Positions 52,601 through 62,210 of a DNA stretch of 64,000 nucleotides are shown piece by piece. Position 1 is the first letter of the stretch; every line of letters starts with the position of its first letter. The notes below the pieces were generated by a model, which was given only the letters and a program-made list of their open reading frames with translations, was not told the DNA's origin and made no database searches. The translations under genes were made by a program, and so were the position numbers. The stretch comes from JBEBVQ01 sp037190845 (GTDB lineage Bacteria; Bacteroidota; Bacteroidia; Chitinophagales; Chitinophagaceae): assembly GCA_037190845.1 (NCBI GenBank), contig JBBCJI010000019.1, forward strand, positions 1 to 64,000, in the 5' to 3' direction.

Positions 52601-53713
52601 TCACAGAGAAGCCTGGATCATTTGAATAAAATCATCAAACAAATAACGGGAGTCATACGCCCCTGGTGTACTTTCCGGATGATACTGAACGGAGAAAGCT
52701 GGTTTATGCTTCATCCGTATACCTTCTACAGACCCGTCATTCAGGTTAATATGCGTAATCTCCAGTTCTTCATTCCGGCTGACCGCTTCAGGATCTACGC
52801 CAAAGCCGTGATTTTGGGTAGTGATCTCCGATCTGCCTGTCAGCAGATTTTTTACCGGGTGGTTCAGTCCACGATGGCCGTGGTGCATTTTGAATGTAGG
52901 TATATCATTGGCACGTGCCAGTAACTGATGCCCGAGACAAATGCCGAACAGGGGCTTCTCATCGGCGAGCAACTGCCGCACGGTCTCTGCTGCATAATCC
53001 ATTGCAGCAGGGTCGCCGGGGCCATTGGATATAAAATATCCGTGCGGCTCAAATGTCCGGAGTTCTGCCGCATCGGTTTTTGCCGGGAATACTTTCAGGA
53101 AAGCATTTCGTTCTGCCAGGCAGGAAAGGATATTCCGCTTAACGCCCAGATCCAGCACGGCAATACGAATAGGTGCATTGGAGTCACCTACTGTATAGGA
53201 TTCCTGTGTAGAGACAACAGAAGACAATTCAAGACCACTCATGTCAGGGACGGCACGCAGTTGTTCCTGTAAAACAGCGTGTTCATCTGTTTCTGTTGTT
53301 ATGACGCAGTTCATAGCGCCTTTCGCACGTATATGCTGCACAAGTGCGCGGGTATCCACATCGTAGATAGCCACGATATTATTTTTTACGAGGTATGGCT
53401 CCAACCCGTCATCTGCAGTCATGCGGCTGTAGCGGCGGGAAATATTTTTGCAGATGAGCGCTTTGATCCGGACAGCATCACTTTCCACATCCGAATCCTT
53501 TACCCCATAGTTGCCAATGTATGTATTATTCATGATCAGCACCTGTCCTGTATAGGAAGGATCGGTAAACACTTCCTGATAGCCGGTCATACCGGTATTG
53601 AAGCATATCTCTCCGCCGGCAGTACCGGCAGCGCCAAATGATTTTCCTTTAAAAAGAGTACCATCCTCAAGCAGAAGCCAGGCAGGTGATGATTGTACGG
53701 CTGAAAGCGGCAT
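52601..53713 (-). CDS. carA: Carbamoyl-phosphate synthase small subunit
   Basis: A 370-residue glutamine amidotransferase subunit that delivers ammonia to CarB for arginine and pyrimidine synthesis. Start at the ATG opening MPLSAVQSSPAWLLLEDGTL; the earlier codon at 53779 would add an odd Cys-rich leader. N-terminal domain: EICFNTGMTGYQEVFTDPSY. Class I amidotransferase triad: Cys in LFGICLGHQLLA, His and Glu in SVQYHPESTPG. carB is not adjacent. Possibly co-transcribed with tdh. Confidence 0.97.
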   Translation of the reverse strand: MPLSAVQSSPAWLLLEDGTLFKGKSFGAAGTAGGEICFNTGMTGYQEVFTDPSYTGQVLIMNNTYIGNYGVKDSDVESDAVRIKALICKNISRRYSRMTADDGLEPYLVKNNIVAIYDVDTRALVQHIRAKGAMNCVITTETDEHAVLQEQLRAVPDMSGLELSSVVSTQESYTVGDSNAPIRIAVLDLGVKRNILSCLAERNAFLKVFPAKTDAAELRTFEPHGYFISNGPGDPAAMDYAAETVRQLLADEKPLFGICLGHQLLARANDIPTFKMHHGHRGLNHPVKNLLTGRSEITTQNHGFGVDPEAVSRNEELEITHINLNDGSVEGIRMKHKPAFSVQYHPESTPGAYDSRYLFDDFIQMIQASL

Positions 53714-53978
53714 GAAAAACAAATTTTGCAAAATTGCAGTTTTCTGAGGGATTTTGCAAGGAGAAAATAAGCAAGTCAAATTAGTTATTGGATGAGAACG
53801 ATTACCCTGATTAGCAGAGGCATTATTTACAAATCTTTTTTACAGCCTGTTAACGATACAAAAACACCTTCATTTTCTGCACATTATCACCCAAAATCAT
53901 CCAATAACACGCCATTAACGCTCCCATCAGTACATTGGCAGGATTCTTGATTTTTATTATTTCAAAATAAACAGCTAC

Positions 53979-54335
53979 ATGGTACCTTTAGTCGAAAGGC
54001 TCAAAGAGTTTATGGATTATAAACGGATGGGGATTAAAGAAGTTGCAGACCAACTTGGCTACAAATCACCACAAAAATTATACAGGCTCTTTAATACGCA
54101 AAATGCATGGCCCAGTTGCCAGATCATAGAAGATCTGGCCATTAAATTTAAAGAACTGAATATTAACTGGCTGTTTACCGGGCGGGATGCCATGTTGTAT
54201 ACAGAACCGGACACTTCCGATTTCCGGGAGAAATATTATACCTGTCTGGAAGAAAAGGCGCAGATCGCAACAAAGTGCCTTGAGTTAAAAGAAAAATATG
54301 AAAATCTGCTTATACAGACAAATAAAAACTCATAA
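53979..54335 (+). CDS. Small helix-turn-helix protein with coiled-coil tail
   Basis: A 118-residue cytosolic protein. The N-terminal part (about 1-70) has a lambda-repressor-like HTH: LVERLKEFMDYKRMGIKEVA followed by LGYKSPQKLYRLFN, then INWLFTGRDAMLY, a sequence usual in Bacteroidota phage-repressor-like regulators. The C-terminus (about 80-118) is a charged coiled coil (CLEEKAQIATKCLELKEKYE). It probably binds DNA as a dimer. It stands alone, with no phage genes nearby, and a strong bidirectional terminator after it. Confidence 0.85.
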   Translation: MVPLVERLKEFMDYKRMGIKEVADQLGYKSPQKLYRLFNTQNAWPSCQIIEDLAIKFKELNINWLFTGRDAMLYTEPDTSDFREKYYTCLEEKAQIATKCLELKEKYENLLIQTNKNS

Positions 54336-54370
54336 AGAGATCATCCTCTGATATTCTATTGAGCAATAGC

Positions 54371-54407
54371 AAAACGACACATACCGGTTTGGGCATGTGT
54401 CGTTTTT
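54371..54407. terminator. Bidirectional terminator between HTH gene and pdhC
   Basis: A perfect 12-bp stem (AAAACGACACAT and ATGTGTCGTTTT) with T-runs on the plus side and a TTTT on the minus side. It lies between two convergent genes. Confidence 0.85.
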
Positions 54408-54437
54408 CACATAGAATATATACACAGACAGTATATA

Positions 54438-56072
54438 TTACACCAGCATGGTCACCGGATTTTCCAGATAAGCTTTAAGTGTTTGCATAAACCGGGCTCC
54501 AACCGCTCCGTCTACAACCCTGTGATCGCAACTAAGTGTAAGTTTCAGCAACTGACGTATAACCACTGCTCCATTTTCCACAACAGGGGTTGCCGCAATT
54601 TTACCTACAGCCAGGATGCAGCTATCAGGGGGATTGATGATCGCTGTAAATTCATCTATATCCATCATACCCAGATTAGAAATAGTAAATGTATTACCGG
54701 TAAACTCCGGCGGCTGCAGTTTTTTGTTTCGGGCTTTTTCTATCAGGCCGCCTGCATCCTCCGCTATCTGTGATAATGATTTCTGATCGGCAAAACGGAT
54801 TACAGGCACAATCAGGCCCTCATCTACAGCAACAGCAGTACCGACATGTATATGCCCAAACCGGCGGACAAAATCTCCCATCCAGGCGCTGTTCACCTCA
54901 GGGTGCTTCCGCAGCGCCATAGCCGAAGCTTTAATAATTAAGTCATTAAAGGAAACCTTAACCGGAGACAAATCGTTGATGTGCTTACGCGCTTCGATGG
55001 CTTTATCCATCGTGATCGTCATCCTCAGGTAAAAATGTGGCGCACTGAACTTGCTCTCTGCCAGGCGCTGGGCAATAACCCGTCGCATCTGTGACAGCGG
55101 TATATCCTGGTGGGCTTCTGTCCCTAAAGACTGTTGCTGCTGCGGAACAGCAGCCGTCTGCGCTTGCACCACACCGGTTTTCGCAGCAGGCTTATATTCA
55201 TCTACATCACGCTTGATGATACGGCCGCTGTCGCCGCTCCCTTTCAGTTCGTTGATGGCAATTCCTTTTTCCTTTGCAAGACGGCGGGCCAGCGGAGAAA
55301 TTTTCACGCGTTCGTCTCCAGCCTCCTCCTGTGCAGGAGATGAAGCAACGGTTGTTGCTGGGGCTCCGGCGTCCGGCTGAGTCTCTTGTGTTTCGGCCGG
55401 TACATCATTACCGGCATCTTCTTCCAGGTAAGGTTGTATATCCGTTCCTGCCTTACCGACAATCGCAATAATATCATTAATCTTTGCTGCACTTCCTGCT
55501 TCCACACCAATATAGAGCAACGTACCTTCTACATAAGGCACGATCTCCATAGTAGCTTTGTCTGTTTCCACTTCAGCCAGCACGTCATCGCTTTTCACCG
55601 GATCTCCTACTTTTTTCAGCCATGATACGATCTTGCCTTCTTTCATGGTATCGCTGAGCAGCGGCATACGGATTACCGTAGCATCGCCCGGTTTGGGAGC
55701 AGATTTAGGCTTGGCAGGTTCCTGTGCAGCAACCGCTTCTTCAGGCTGGCTCTTGTTATCTTTATCTGCCGGTTTATCTTCTTTTTCCTGTGCTACAGGC
55801 GGTTCCTCTTTCAGCAAAGACTGATAGTCTTCACCCGGCTTACCGATGATGGCAATGATATCATTCACCTTAGCCGCCTGTCCCTGCTCTACACCCAGGT
55901 ACAACAACGTTCCGTCCACATAGGGCACAACTTCCATCGTGGCTTTGTCTGTTTCGACATCTGCCAGTACATCATCAGACTTTACAGTATCTCCTACTTT
56001 TTTATGCCAGGCTGCTATTACGCCTTCCTTCATCGTATCGCTAAGCAGGGGCATACGGATCACTTCGGCCAT
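54438..56072 (-). CDS. pdhC: Pyruvate dehydrogenase complex E2 (dihydrolipoyl acetyltransferase)
   Basis: A 544-residue E2 core that transfers acetyl groups to CoA. Two nearly identical lipoyl domains (about 3-77 and 132-206) carry lipoyl Lys43 and Lys172 in ETDKATME, joined by charged, Ala/Pro-rich linkers. A peripheral subunit-binding domain follows (SPLARRLAKEKGIAINELKG, about 258-295), then the catalytic domain with HFYLRMTITMDKA and the active site LSCDHRVVDGA (His517, Asp521). The pyruvate form is inferred from the lipoyl and catalytic signatures. E1/E3 are not in the window. A minus-strand TACTTTTG box is about 40 nt upstream. Confidence 0.95.
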   Translation of the reverse strand: MAEVIRMPLLSDTMKEGVIAAWHKKVGDTVKSDDVLADVETDKATMEVVPYVDGTLLYLGVEQGQAAKVNDIIAIIGKPGEDYQSLLKEEPPVAQEKEDKPADKDNKSQPEEAVAAQEPAKPKSAPKPGDATVIRMPLLSDTMKEGKIVSWLKKVGDPVKSDDVLAEVETDKATMEIVPYVEGTLLYIGVEAGSAAKINDIIAIVGKAGTDIQPYLEEDAGNDVPAETQETQPDAGAPATTVASSPAQEEAGDERVKISPLARRLAKEKGIAINELKGSGDSGRIIKRDVDEYKPAAKTGVVQAQTAAVPQQQQSLGTEAHQDIPLSQMRRVIAQRLAESKFSAPHFYLRMTITMDKAIEARKHINDLSPVKVSFNDLIIKASAMALRKHPEVNSAWMGDFVRRFGHIHVGTAVAVDEGLIVPVIRFADQKSLSQIAEDAGGLIEKARNKKLQPPEFTGNTFTISNLGMMDIDEFTAIINPPDSCILAVGKIAATPVVENGAVVIRQLLKLTLSCDHRVVDGAVGARFMQTLKAYLENPVTMLV

Positions 56073-56113
56073 ATCTTTTATCTTTCTATGCTGTTTTAAC
56101 TTCTATCAGGTCT

Positions 56114-56121
56114 CAAAAGTA
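56114..56121 (-). promoter_or_regulatory. TACTTTTG -7 box of pdhC
   Basis: TAnnTTTG match on the minus strand, about 41 nt before the start codon. No -33 TTG at standard spacing. Confidence 0.4.
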
Positions 56122-56211
56122 ATCAATTCCCCTATTTGTAACGGTGTGGCAGGTTTGTTTTTTTAAACAGGAGCAATAAGCGAGATCCTTGATCATCCGG
56201 CACAAAATAAA

Positions 56212-56278
56212 AACAGGTGTTGATCCATGAACCGATAAGTATCGTACAGGATACTTTCATTCATTTTCAACACCTGTT
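56212..56278 (-). terminator. Terminator of atpD-atpC
   Basis: Long-range stem (AACAGGTGTTGA and TCAACACCTGTT, 12 bp perfect, 43-nt loop) followed on the minus strand by TTTTATTTTG, beginning 32 nt past the atpC stop. Confidence 0.75.
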
Positions 56279-56310
56279 CCGGTTCAGGTCAGGAACCGGC
56301 CGGATCCGGA

Positions 56311-56565
56311 TCAATCCAGCGCTGTAGCGCCTTCGATGAGTACCGTCACCTTATTATTCAATACTTCCACAAACCCGGCTGATATCTCATACAAATCTGC
56401 CTGGTTGCGGTCTTTTATGATCTTCATTTTCCCGTTACCCAGCGAAGCGATCATAGGCGCATGGTTTTCAAGAATCTCAAAAGAGCCTTCCGTACCAGGC
56501 AACTGGATGCCATACACGTTGCCGCTGAATATTTTACGTTCGGGGGATAATATCTCTAACTGCAT
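56311..56565 (-). CDS. atpC: ATP synthase epsilon subunit, short form
   Basis: Only 84 residues: the N-terminal beta-sandwich (MQLEILSPERKIFSG, VYGIQLPGTEGSFEILENHA, SLGNGKMKI, ISAGFVEVLNNKVTVLIEGA). The helical C-terminal domain that inhibits ATP hydrolysis in other bacteria is absent; short epsilon subunits are usual in Bacteroidota. It follows atpD by 32 nt. The rest of the ATP synthase genes lie elsewhere, a common split in this phylum. Confidence 0.95.
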   Translation of the reverse strand: MQLEILSPERKIFSGNVYGIQLPGTEGSFEILENHAPMIASLGNGKMKIIKDRNQADLYEISAGFVEVLNNKVTVLIEGATALD

Positions 56566-56597
56566 GTTCTTAATATTGAGGGTACGCTGACTGAAAA

Positions 56598-58103
56598 CTA
56601 ACTTCTGGCCATTTCCATCAGCTTTTTACCCTTGGCGATAGCATCGTCAATAGTACCTACGAGGTTAAACGCCGCTTCGGGGTATTCATCCACCTCACCG
56701 TCCATGATCATGTTAAAGCCACGGATGGTTTCTTCGATCGGAACCAGCACACCCTTCAGTCCGGTAAACTGCTCGGCCACATGGAACGGCTGCGAGAGGA
56801 AACGCTGCACCCTGCGTGCACGGGATACGGTCAGCTTATCATCTTCGCTGAGTTCATCCATACCAAGGATGGCAATGATGTCCTGCAGTTCTTTATAACG
56901 CTGGAGGATGAGCTTTACACGGTTGGCGCAATTGTAATGTTCCTCACCCACAATGGCAGGGGTCAGGATACGGGAAGTGGAATCAAGCGGGTCTACCGCC
57001 GGATAGATACCCAGATCCGATATTTTACGACTCAATACCGTAGTGGCATCAAGGTGGGCAAATGTAGTAGCCGGGGCGGGATCGGTAAGGTCATCCGCCG
57101 GTACGTACACTGCCTGCACGGAGGTGATGGAACCATTTTTTGTAGAAGTGATCCGTTCCTGCATCAATCCCATTTCAGTAGCGAGTGTCGGCTGATAGCC
57201 CACCGCGGAAGGCATACGTCCCAGCAGCGCCGACACTTCAGAACCCGCCTGAGTAAAGCGGAAGATATTATCTACGAAGAAGAGGATATCCTTTCCTTTA
57301 CCAGCCCCGTCACCGTCACGGAAATATTCGGCCATGGTAAGGCCGGACAAAGCCACACGGGCACGGGCTCCGGGAGGTTCGTTCATTTGCCCGAAAACGA
57401 ATGTAGCCTTGGATTCCTTCAGTTCATTGAGGTCAACAGCGCTCAGATCCCATCCGCCTTCTTCCATGCTGTGCTTGAATTTATCACCGTATTTCACGAT
57501 TCCGGCTTCGATCATTTCACGCATCAGGTCATTTCCTTCACGTGTACGTTCTCCCACACCGGCGAATACAGACAGACCACCGTGGCCCTTTGCGATATTA
57601 TTGATCAGTTCCTGAATCAGTACGGTCTTACCTACTCCGGCGCCACCAAACAGCCCGATCTTACCACCTTTTGCATACGGTTCGATCAGGTCAATAACTT
57701 TAATACCCGTAAACAGGACTTCTGTAGACGTACTCAGGTCTTCAAACTTTGGCGGCTTTGCATGGATCGGACGACCGTTTGTCTTATCCGGCGCCGGCAA
57801 CCCGTCAATCGCATCACCTGTTACATTAAACAGGCGGCCATTGATCTGCTCTCCGGTAGGCATGGCAATCGCCTTGCCGGTATCCGTCACCTTCATACCG
57901 CGGACCAGACCTTCCGTACCGTCCATCGCCACAGTACGCACACTGTCTTCGCCGAGGTGCTGCTGTACTTCGAGTACCAGCTTATCACCGTTTTCCCGCG
58001 TGAGTTCGAGGGCGTTATAAATTTCAGGCAACTTGTTGTCGCCCGTAAAGTGAACGTCCACTACAGGACCAATGATCTGCTTTATTTGACCAATGTTTGG
58101 CAT
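56598..58103 (-). CDS. atpD: ATP synthase F1 beta subunit
   Basis: A 501-residue catalytic subunit. P-loop GLFGGAGVGKTVL, the GERTREGNDL segment, Walker B DILFFVDNIFRFTQAG, and the DELSEDD motif (DELSEED-like) that contacts the gamma subunit. An ALSGLTMAEYFRDGDGAGKG stretch has a few more residues than most beta subunits but keeps the fold. It is the first gene of atpD-atpC, with a TTG-N20-TACCTTTG promoter. A 446-residue open frame on the opposite strand (56781-58121) is a shadow. Confidence 0.98.
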   Translation of the reverse strand: MPNIGQIKQIIGPVVDVHFTGDNKLPEIYNALELTRENGDKLVLEVQQHLGEDSVRTVAMDGTEGLVRGMKVTDTGKAIAMPTGEQINGRLFNVTGDAIDGLPAPDKTNGRPIHAKPPKFEDLSTSTEVLFTGIKVIDLIEPYAKGGKIGLFGGAGVGKTVLIQELINNIAKGHGGLSVFAGVGERTREGNDLMREMIEAGIVKYGDKFKHSMEEGGWDLSAVDLNELKESKATFVFGQMNEPPGARARVALSGLTMAEYFRDGDGAGKGKDILFFVDNIFRFTQAGSEVSALLGRMPSAVGYQPTLATEMGLMQERITSTKNGSITSVQAVYVPADDLTDPAPATTFAHLDATTVLSRKISDLGIYPAVDPLDSTSRILTPAIVGEEHYNCANRVKLILQRYKELQDIIAILGMDELSEDDKLTVSRARRVQRFLSQPFHVAEQFTGLKGVLVPIEETIRGFNMIMDGEVDEYPEAAFNLVGTIDDAIAKGKKLMEMARS

Positions 58104-58147
58104 ACTATTGAGTTATATTAAAGAAGAGAAATTTGTCAAATTTCGCG

Positions 58148-58178
58148 CAAAGGTAACACTTGGATCAGCAATTGTCAA
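58148..58178 (-). promoter_or_regulatory. Bacteroidota-type promoter of atpD-atpC
   Basis: Minus strand: TTG (58176-58178) within TTTTGACA, 20 nt, then TACCTTTG (58148-58155), about 44 nt before the start codon. Good consensus fit. Confidence 0.75.
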
Positions 58179-58326
58179 AATTGAGGCTAAAAATAGTTTT
58201 CCCGACAGGAAGTAATTAACAATCAGCAGCTTTAATACCAGCGACGGGGAAAAATGCATATTTAAGCATTCTGTTAAAATTGTTTTCCACAAGCTCCGGC
58301 TTACCCGGAGAAGGGAAATAATTGAT

Positions 58327-58334
58327 TAGGTTTG
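58327..58334 (+). promoter_or_regulatory. TAGGTTTG -7 box of the TlpA-like gene
   Basis: TAnnTTTG match ending 23 nt before the ATG at 58358. No -33 TTG at standard spacing. The rest of the 254-nt divergent gap shows no gene. Confidence 0.45.
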
Positions 58335-58357
58335 CACATTAAAATGCGGACTCCCTG

Positions 58358-59494
58358 ATGCGATTGAAACATCTACAAATACTGATTATCACTATCATAG
58401 CTCTGGCGGGATGTGCCAGGGATCAGCATAAGTTTACGATTACCGGCCAGATCAAAGGCATGCCGGAGCAAACGGTACAACTGGAAGAACTGGGGATTAA
58501 TGAAATTACGATCATAGATTCCGTACGGACAGACAACGGACAGTTTGAGTTGTCGGGCACTGCTCCTGAACCAGGACTTTACCGGCTCAGCTTCGACAAC
58601 AATCAATATATCATCCTCTCCATCAGCGGGGGTACATTAAAAGTCAATGGCGACTGGCATACATTATACGACTATACGATAACCGGCTCTCCCGCTTCAG
58701 AAAGCCTGCGGAATTTTTTGCGTACCGTACGGGAGTATGCACGCGACATCAACACGATTTCCGGTGTGGTCCGCACGATGCAGGAACGGGGTAACGACAG
58801 CCTGCTGGAAGCTGCATATAAAGACATGAAGGATATTAACTTCCAGCTTACCCGGTTTATTGAGCATTACGCAGATACTACTTCCGATCTGCCGGCTGCG
58901 CTCTTTGCCGTACAAATATTAAACCCGGGCTCCGAACGGGTTTATCTGGAAACCTTTGTACAAACGCTGGACCGCCGCTTTGCCAACGCCCGCCTTGCGA
59001 AGGACTTTACCGTAAAGCTGAACCGTATGCTGGCGCAGCCGCAAATGCCCAAACGCCATAAACGCCTCATTCCGGACGGACCTGACCCCGAAGCTCCGGA
59101 TTTCAGCCTGCCTACCCCTGCAGGAGCAACGGTAAGTCTGTCTTCGTTTAAAGGGAAATATGTGCTGCTTGATTTCTGGGCATCCTGGTGTGCGCCTTGC
59201 CGCGCCGAGAATCCGAATGTAGTAGCGGCATACCATAAGTTTAAAAACAAGAATTTTACAATACTCGGCGTTTCGCTTGATCAGAAAAAAGAAGCCTGGC
59301 AAAAAGCCATTGAAGATGACGGACTTACCTGGACACATGTCAGCGATCTGCGCGGGTGGTCTTCTCCTGCAGCACAGATATATCAGGTCGAATCTATTCC
59401 TGCCAATTTTCTCATTGACCCCGACGGCAAGATCATCGCCTGTAATCTCCGCGGCGCAGCATTGGCTTCGCGGCTGCAGGAGGTATTGAAGTAG
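58358..59494 (+). CDS. TlpA-like thiol-disulfide lipoprotein with DUF4369
   Basis: A 378-residue lipoprotein (lipobox LAGC, Cys19) in the cell envelope. An N-terminal DUF4369 domain (TITGQIKGMPEQTVQLEELG; FELSGTAPEPGLYRLSFDNN) is joined by a helical linker to a C-terminal thioredoxin-like domain with active site WASWCAPCRAENP and cis-Pro region ESIPANFLIDPDG. It likely reduces or oxidises disulfides of exported proteins (TlpA/ResA-like). Common in Bacteroidota. Convergent with the LuxR-type regulator. Confidence 0.93.
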   Translation: MRLKHLQILIITIIALAGCARDQHKFTITGQIKGMPEQTVQLEELGINEITIIDSVRTDNGQFELSGTAPEPGLYRLSFDNNQYIILSISGGTLKVNGDWHTLYDYTITGSPASESLRNFLRTVREYARDINTISGVVRTMQERGNDSLLEAAYKDMKDINFQLTRFIEHYADTTSDLPAALFAVQILNPGSERVYLETFVQTLDRRFANARLAKDFTVKLNRMLAQPQMPKRHKRLIPDGPDPEAPDFSLPTPAGATVSLSSFKGKYVLLDFWASWCAPCRAENPNVVAAYHKFKNKNFTILGVSLDQKKEAWQKAIEDDGLTWTHVSDLRGWSSPAAQIYQVESIPANFLIDPDGKIIACNLRGAALASRLQEVLK

Positions 59495-59531
59495 AAAGCA
59501 CTGGCGGCAGCATCGGCAGATATCAGAGCTG

Positions 59532-60182
59532 TTAAAACTTGACAATGCCCATACCCAGGGCCGCTTTTACCAGACCGATAGAGTTTTTTACATCCAATTT
59601 TTTCAAAAGATTGAACCGGTGAAATTCGACAGTCCGGAAACTGATATATAGCTTGTCAGAAATTTCCTGGGTAGTATACTCAGCCACGATCAGTTTTAAT
59701 ACTTCGACCTCCCTCCGGGTAAGTTCCGGATAGCAGCTTTGCATCCGTTCTGTTCCTTTCAGCAGGTTTTGCAACATCTGCTCCTTCAGGCTCGGCTCTA
59801 TAAACTCCTCTCCTGAATAAACCATGTTGATAGCGTCAAGCAATGTCTGATCATCAGTCTCTTTCAGCAGGTAACCCATACATCCCCTGCGCATCATACT
59901 TTTGATAATTGTCGGTGCATCCAGGCTGGTGAGCGCAATTATCTTTATCGCCGGATACTTATCCCTGATCAGCGGAGCAATCTCTTTACCAGATTTATCC
60001 GGCAGGAGAATATCAAGCAGCAGGACATCCGGCAATTGAATCTTCAGCCCTTCCATCAGATCCGCATAGCTTGTATAAGTACCTGTAATCGAAATATTCG
60101 GCTGTCCCGACAGCATAGCGGTAATCCCTTTTATAGCAAGAGGGTGATCATCAATAATGCTGACTTTTATTTTCATAATCAA
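59532..60182 (-). CDS. LuxR/NarL-family response regulator (second system)
   Basis: A 216-residue regulator, paralogous to the one at 14324. Receiver: acidic pair in IIDDHP, Asp57 in VLLLDILLP, Thr85 in IALTSLD, Lys107 in GYLLKET. LuxR HTH (about 154-216): LTRREVEVLKLIVAEYTTQE, LYISFRTVEFHR, LDVKNSIGLVKAA. It follows its kinase gene by 6 nt. The whole operon is divergent from T9SS-type secreted proteins at 62416, the same layout as the first system. Confidence 0.95.
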   Translation of the reverse strand: MIMKIKVSIIDDHPLAIKGITAMLSGQPNISITGTYTSYADLMEGLKIQLPDVLLLDILLPDKSGKEIAPLIRDKYPAIKIIALTSLDAPTIIKSMMRRGCMGYLLKETDDQTLLDAINMVYSGEEFIEPSLKEQMLQNLLKGTERMQSCYPELTRREVEVLKLIVAEYTTQEISDKLYISFRTVEFHRFNLLKKLDVKNSIGLVKAALGMGIVKF

Positions 60183-60188
60183 GTTCCG

Positions 60189-62210
60189 TTAACCTGTTTG
60201 ATGTTCGTCTTCCTTTTCCGTTTGCACCCTGTCCCGCGTGTCAAACTCCAGATAAGTAGTGGTGCCTACATTCAGATGGCTCTGCAGTTCTATCTTTCCA
60301 TGAAGCGCTTTGACCCTTCGTCTGATGCTTACCAGCCCCATCCGGCTGCCGCGGTGCTCCTTAATCCGGCTTATATCAAAACCCATCCCGTTGTCTTCTA
60401 CAACAATATGCAGGTAACCGTCTATGTACGAAAGCTCGATGAGCGCTTTGGGCGACCGGGCATGTTTGATGATATTCTGAACCAGTTCCTGCACGATGCG
60501 GTATATGGATAACTCAAAATCCGATTCAAAACGCGGAATATTTCCGTATTGACGATAGATGGTACGGATACCATAGTTCGATTCAATAGAGTTAGAAAAA
60601 TAACGCAGCGCATCATTAAGTCCATCCTCCAGCAGCCAGTCCGGCATCAGATTATGAGCGGTAAACCTGATTTCCCGGATAATATTATTAACGTTATTCA
60701 GCAAGCCGTTGTATTGTTTCTCTTCCATCGACCCGCGCATACTGCTGAGCTGCATTTTTACCGCAGACAACTGGATCATAATACTGTCATGCAAAACCCT
60801 GCCGATACGGTTCCTTTCCTGCTCCTCTCCCTCCATGAGCGCCTGCAGGTTGCCAATGGCCTGCTTGTCGTGAATATTCTGTATTACGGACTGCTGCAGT
60901 TTTTGCTTGTGCTGGTATATCCTGTAAAAGTGAATGCCGAGTAATAGCAGGATGACCAGAATAATGATTGCAAACATCAGCCAGGCATACGCTTCTTTCA
61001 ACTGCGCTTCTTTTACGGACAGGCTGAGCTGCTGCCTGCTGATCTCCTCATTCTTTCGCGCCAGATGATATTTCAGGAGCAGGTCTACCGTTTTACTTCT
61101 TTCAAATTTTTCATTGAATTGTCTCAGGGTATCAAGATGTTTTTGGTACTCATTGGCTTTCCGGTAATCTCTTTGTTTTTCATAGATCGACACCAGCCCC
61201 TGGTAAACCGGTATCAGGAAATCTGTCTGCCGGTGCGGCAATGCGTATTCCAAAGCACGTTCATAAAAATACACTGCACTGTCCGGGCTATTCCGTGCAA
61301 ACATGGAGTAGCCTAACGCCACATCAACAATTGCTCTTACCAGTGGCGTACTGTTTTCTGCAGAAATATGCACCACTTCCTGCATGATCGCTTCTGCATT
61401 TTCCGGCATTCGTTTCTGGTAGTATATGAAAGAAATATTGGTAAGCGCCGCAATCTTTACTAATATATCAGCCTGCTCTTCCTGCTCGAGGTAATGAATA
61501 GCCATGCGGTAATATGTCAAAGACGAATCATTTACGGTATCTTCCTTGTAATAAGAGCCCAGGTGAAGGCTGTTCAGTGCGAGCAGGGAATTATAGCCGA
61601 TCATTTTTGCCAGACTGTCTGCCTTCATCAGGAAATGGACCGCCTGGCTTTTTTCCTCCAGCCGCACCCAAAGCCCGCCCATTACAGAATATGCTTCCGC
61701 CAATCTTTTCAGCTCTCCCGGCTGATGTTCCAGATATTCCAGCGCCTTATAGCAGTAGATGATGCTCATAGAATAATAACCCTGTGTTTGGAAATTATTG
61801 GCTATCTGGACATACAGTCGCCCTATATACCCGTAGAACCGCGGCGTATCCTTCAACAGCTCTATGCCCAGCTCCAGATACCTTGTGCTTTCCGACATCT
61901 CTCCTTTCCGGAAATAGGCCCTGGCCAAGCCTTCCAGCGACCGGGCCTTGCCATACCGGTAATCCAGCACATTCGACCGGGTATACAAAGCATTAAAGAT
62001 CGCAATGGCGCTGTCTGTTTCGCCCGAGACAAGCACATCCCCGCCTCTTTCAAGATCATAAACAATATTAGTCGTATCCAGGCTGTAGTCGCCGTAATAC
62101 TCCCTGCCTGACGGATATACAGCATCCGGCTCATGTGAAGTACAACCGAAAAAGTATAAAATCGGGAACAGTATAAGAATATGAGGTTTCAGAGGCATAC
62201 CGGCCGCCAT
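60189..62210 (-). CDS. TPR sensor histidine kinase, lipoprotein-type start (second system)
   Basis: A 673-residue kinase (or 669 from the ATG at 62198). The start carries a lipobox-like FFGC (Cys23), so the sensor may be lipid-anchored as well as membrane-spanning. Tetratricopeptide repeats fill about 60-370 (LEGLARAYFRKGEMSESTRY; ALTNISFIYYQKRMPENAEA), then one membrane helix (about 409-428), coiled coil, HisKA_3 with phosphoacceptor His474 in GRVLHDSIMIQ, and HATPase_c with N-box QELVQNIIKHA and VEDNGMGFD. Strongly similar to the kinase at 12327 in the catalytic half (DFEL-IYRIVQEL). The signal sensed is unknown. Confidence 0.92.
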   Translation of the reverse strand: MAAGMPLKPHILILFPILYFFGCTSHEPDAVYPSGREYYGDYSLDTTNIVYDLERGGDVLVSGETDSAIAIFNALYTRSNVLDYRYGKARSLEGLARAYFRKGEMSESTRYLELGIELLKDTPRFYGYIGRLYVQIANNFQTQGYYSMSIIYCYKALEYLEHQPGELKRLAEAYSVMGGLWVRLEEKSQAVHFLMKADSLAKMIGYNSLLALNSLHLGSYYKEDTVNDSSLTYYRMAIHYLEQEEQADILVKIAALTNISFIYYQKRMPENAEAIMQEVVHISAENSTPLVRAIVDVALGYSMFARNSPDSAVYFYERALEYALPHRQTDFLIPVYQGLVSIYEKQRDYRKANEYQKHLDTLRQFNEKFERSKTVDLLLKYHLARKNEEISRQQLSLSVKEAQLKEAYAWLMFAIIILVILLLLGIHFYRIYQHKQKLQQSVIQNIHDKQAIGNLQALMEGEEQERNRIGRVLHDSIMIQLSAVKMQLSSMRGSMEEKQYNGLLNNVNNIIREIRFTAHNLMPDWLLEDGLNDALRYFSNSIESNYGIRTIYRQYGNIPRFESDFELSIYRIVQELVQNIIKHARSPKALIELSYIDGYLHIVVEDNGMGFDISRIKEHRGSRMGLVSIRRRVKALHGKIELQSHLNVGTTTYLEFDTRDRVQTEKEDEHQTG

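Noticed and set aside
53979..54335. HTH protein as prophage repressor
   Set aside because: No phage structural, integrase or lysis gene lies within the window.
56781..58121. 446-residue open frame on the plus strand
   Set aside because: Exactly antisense to atpD, whose conserved P-loop and DELSEED-like motifs are certain; the plus-strand frame has no domain and is a shadow of atpD codon bias.
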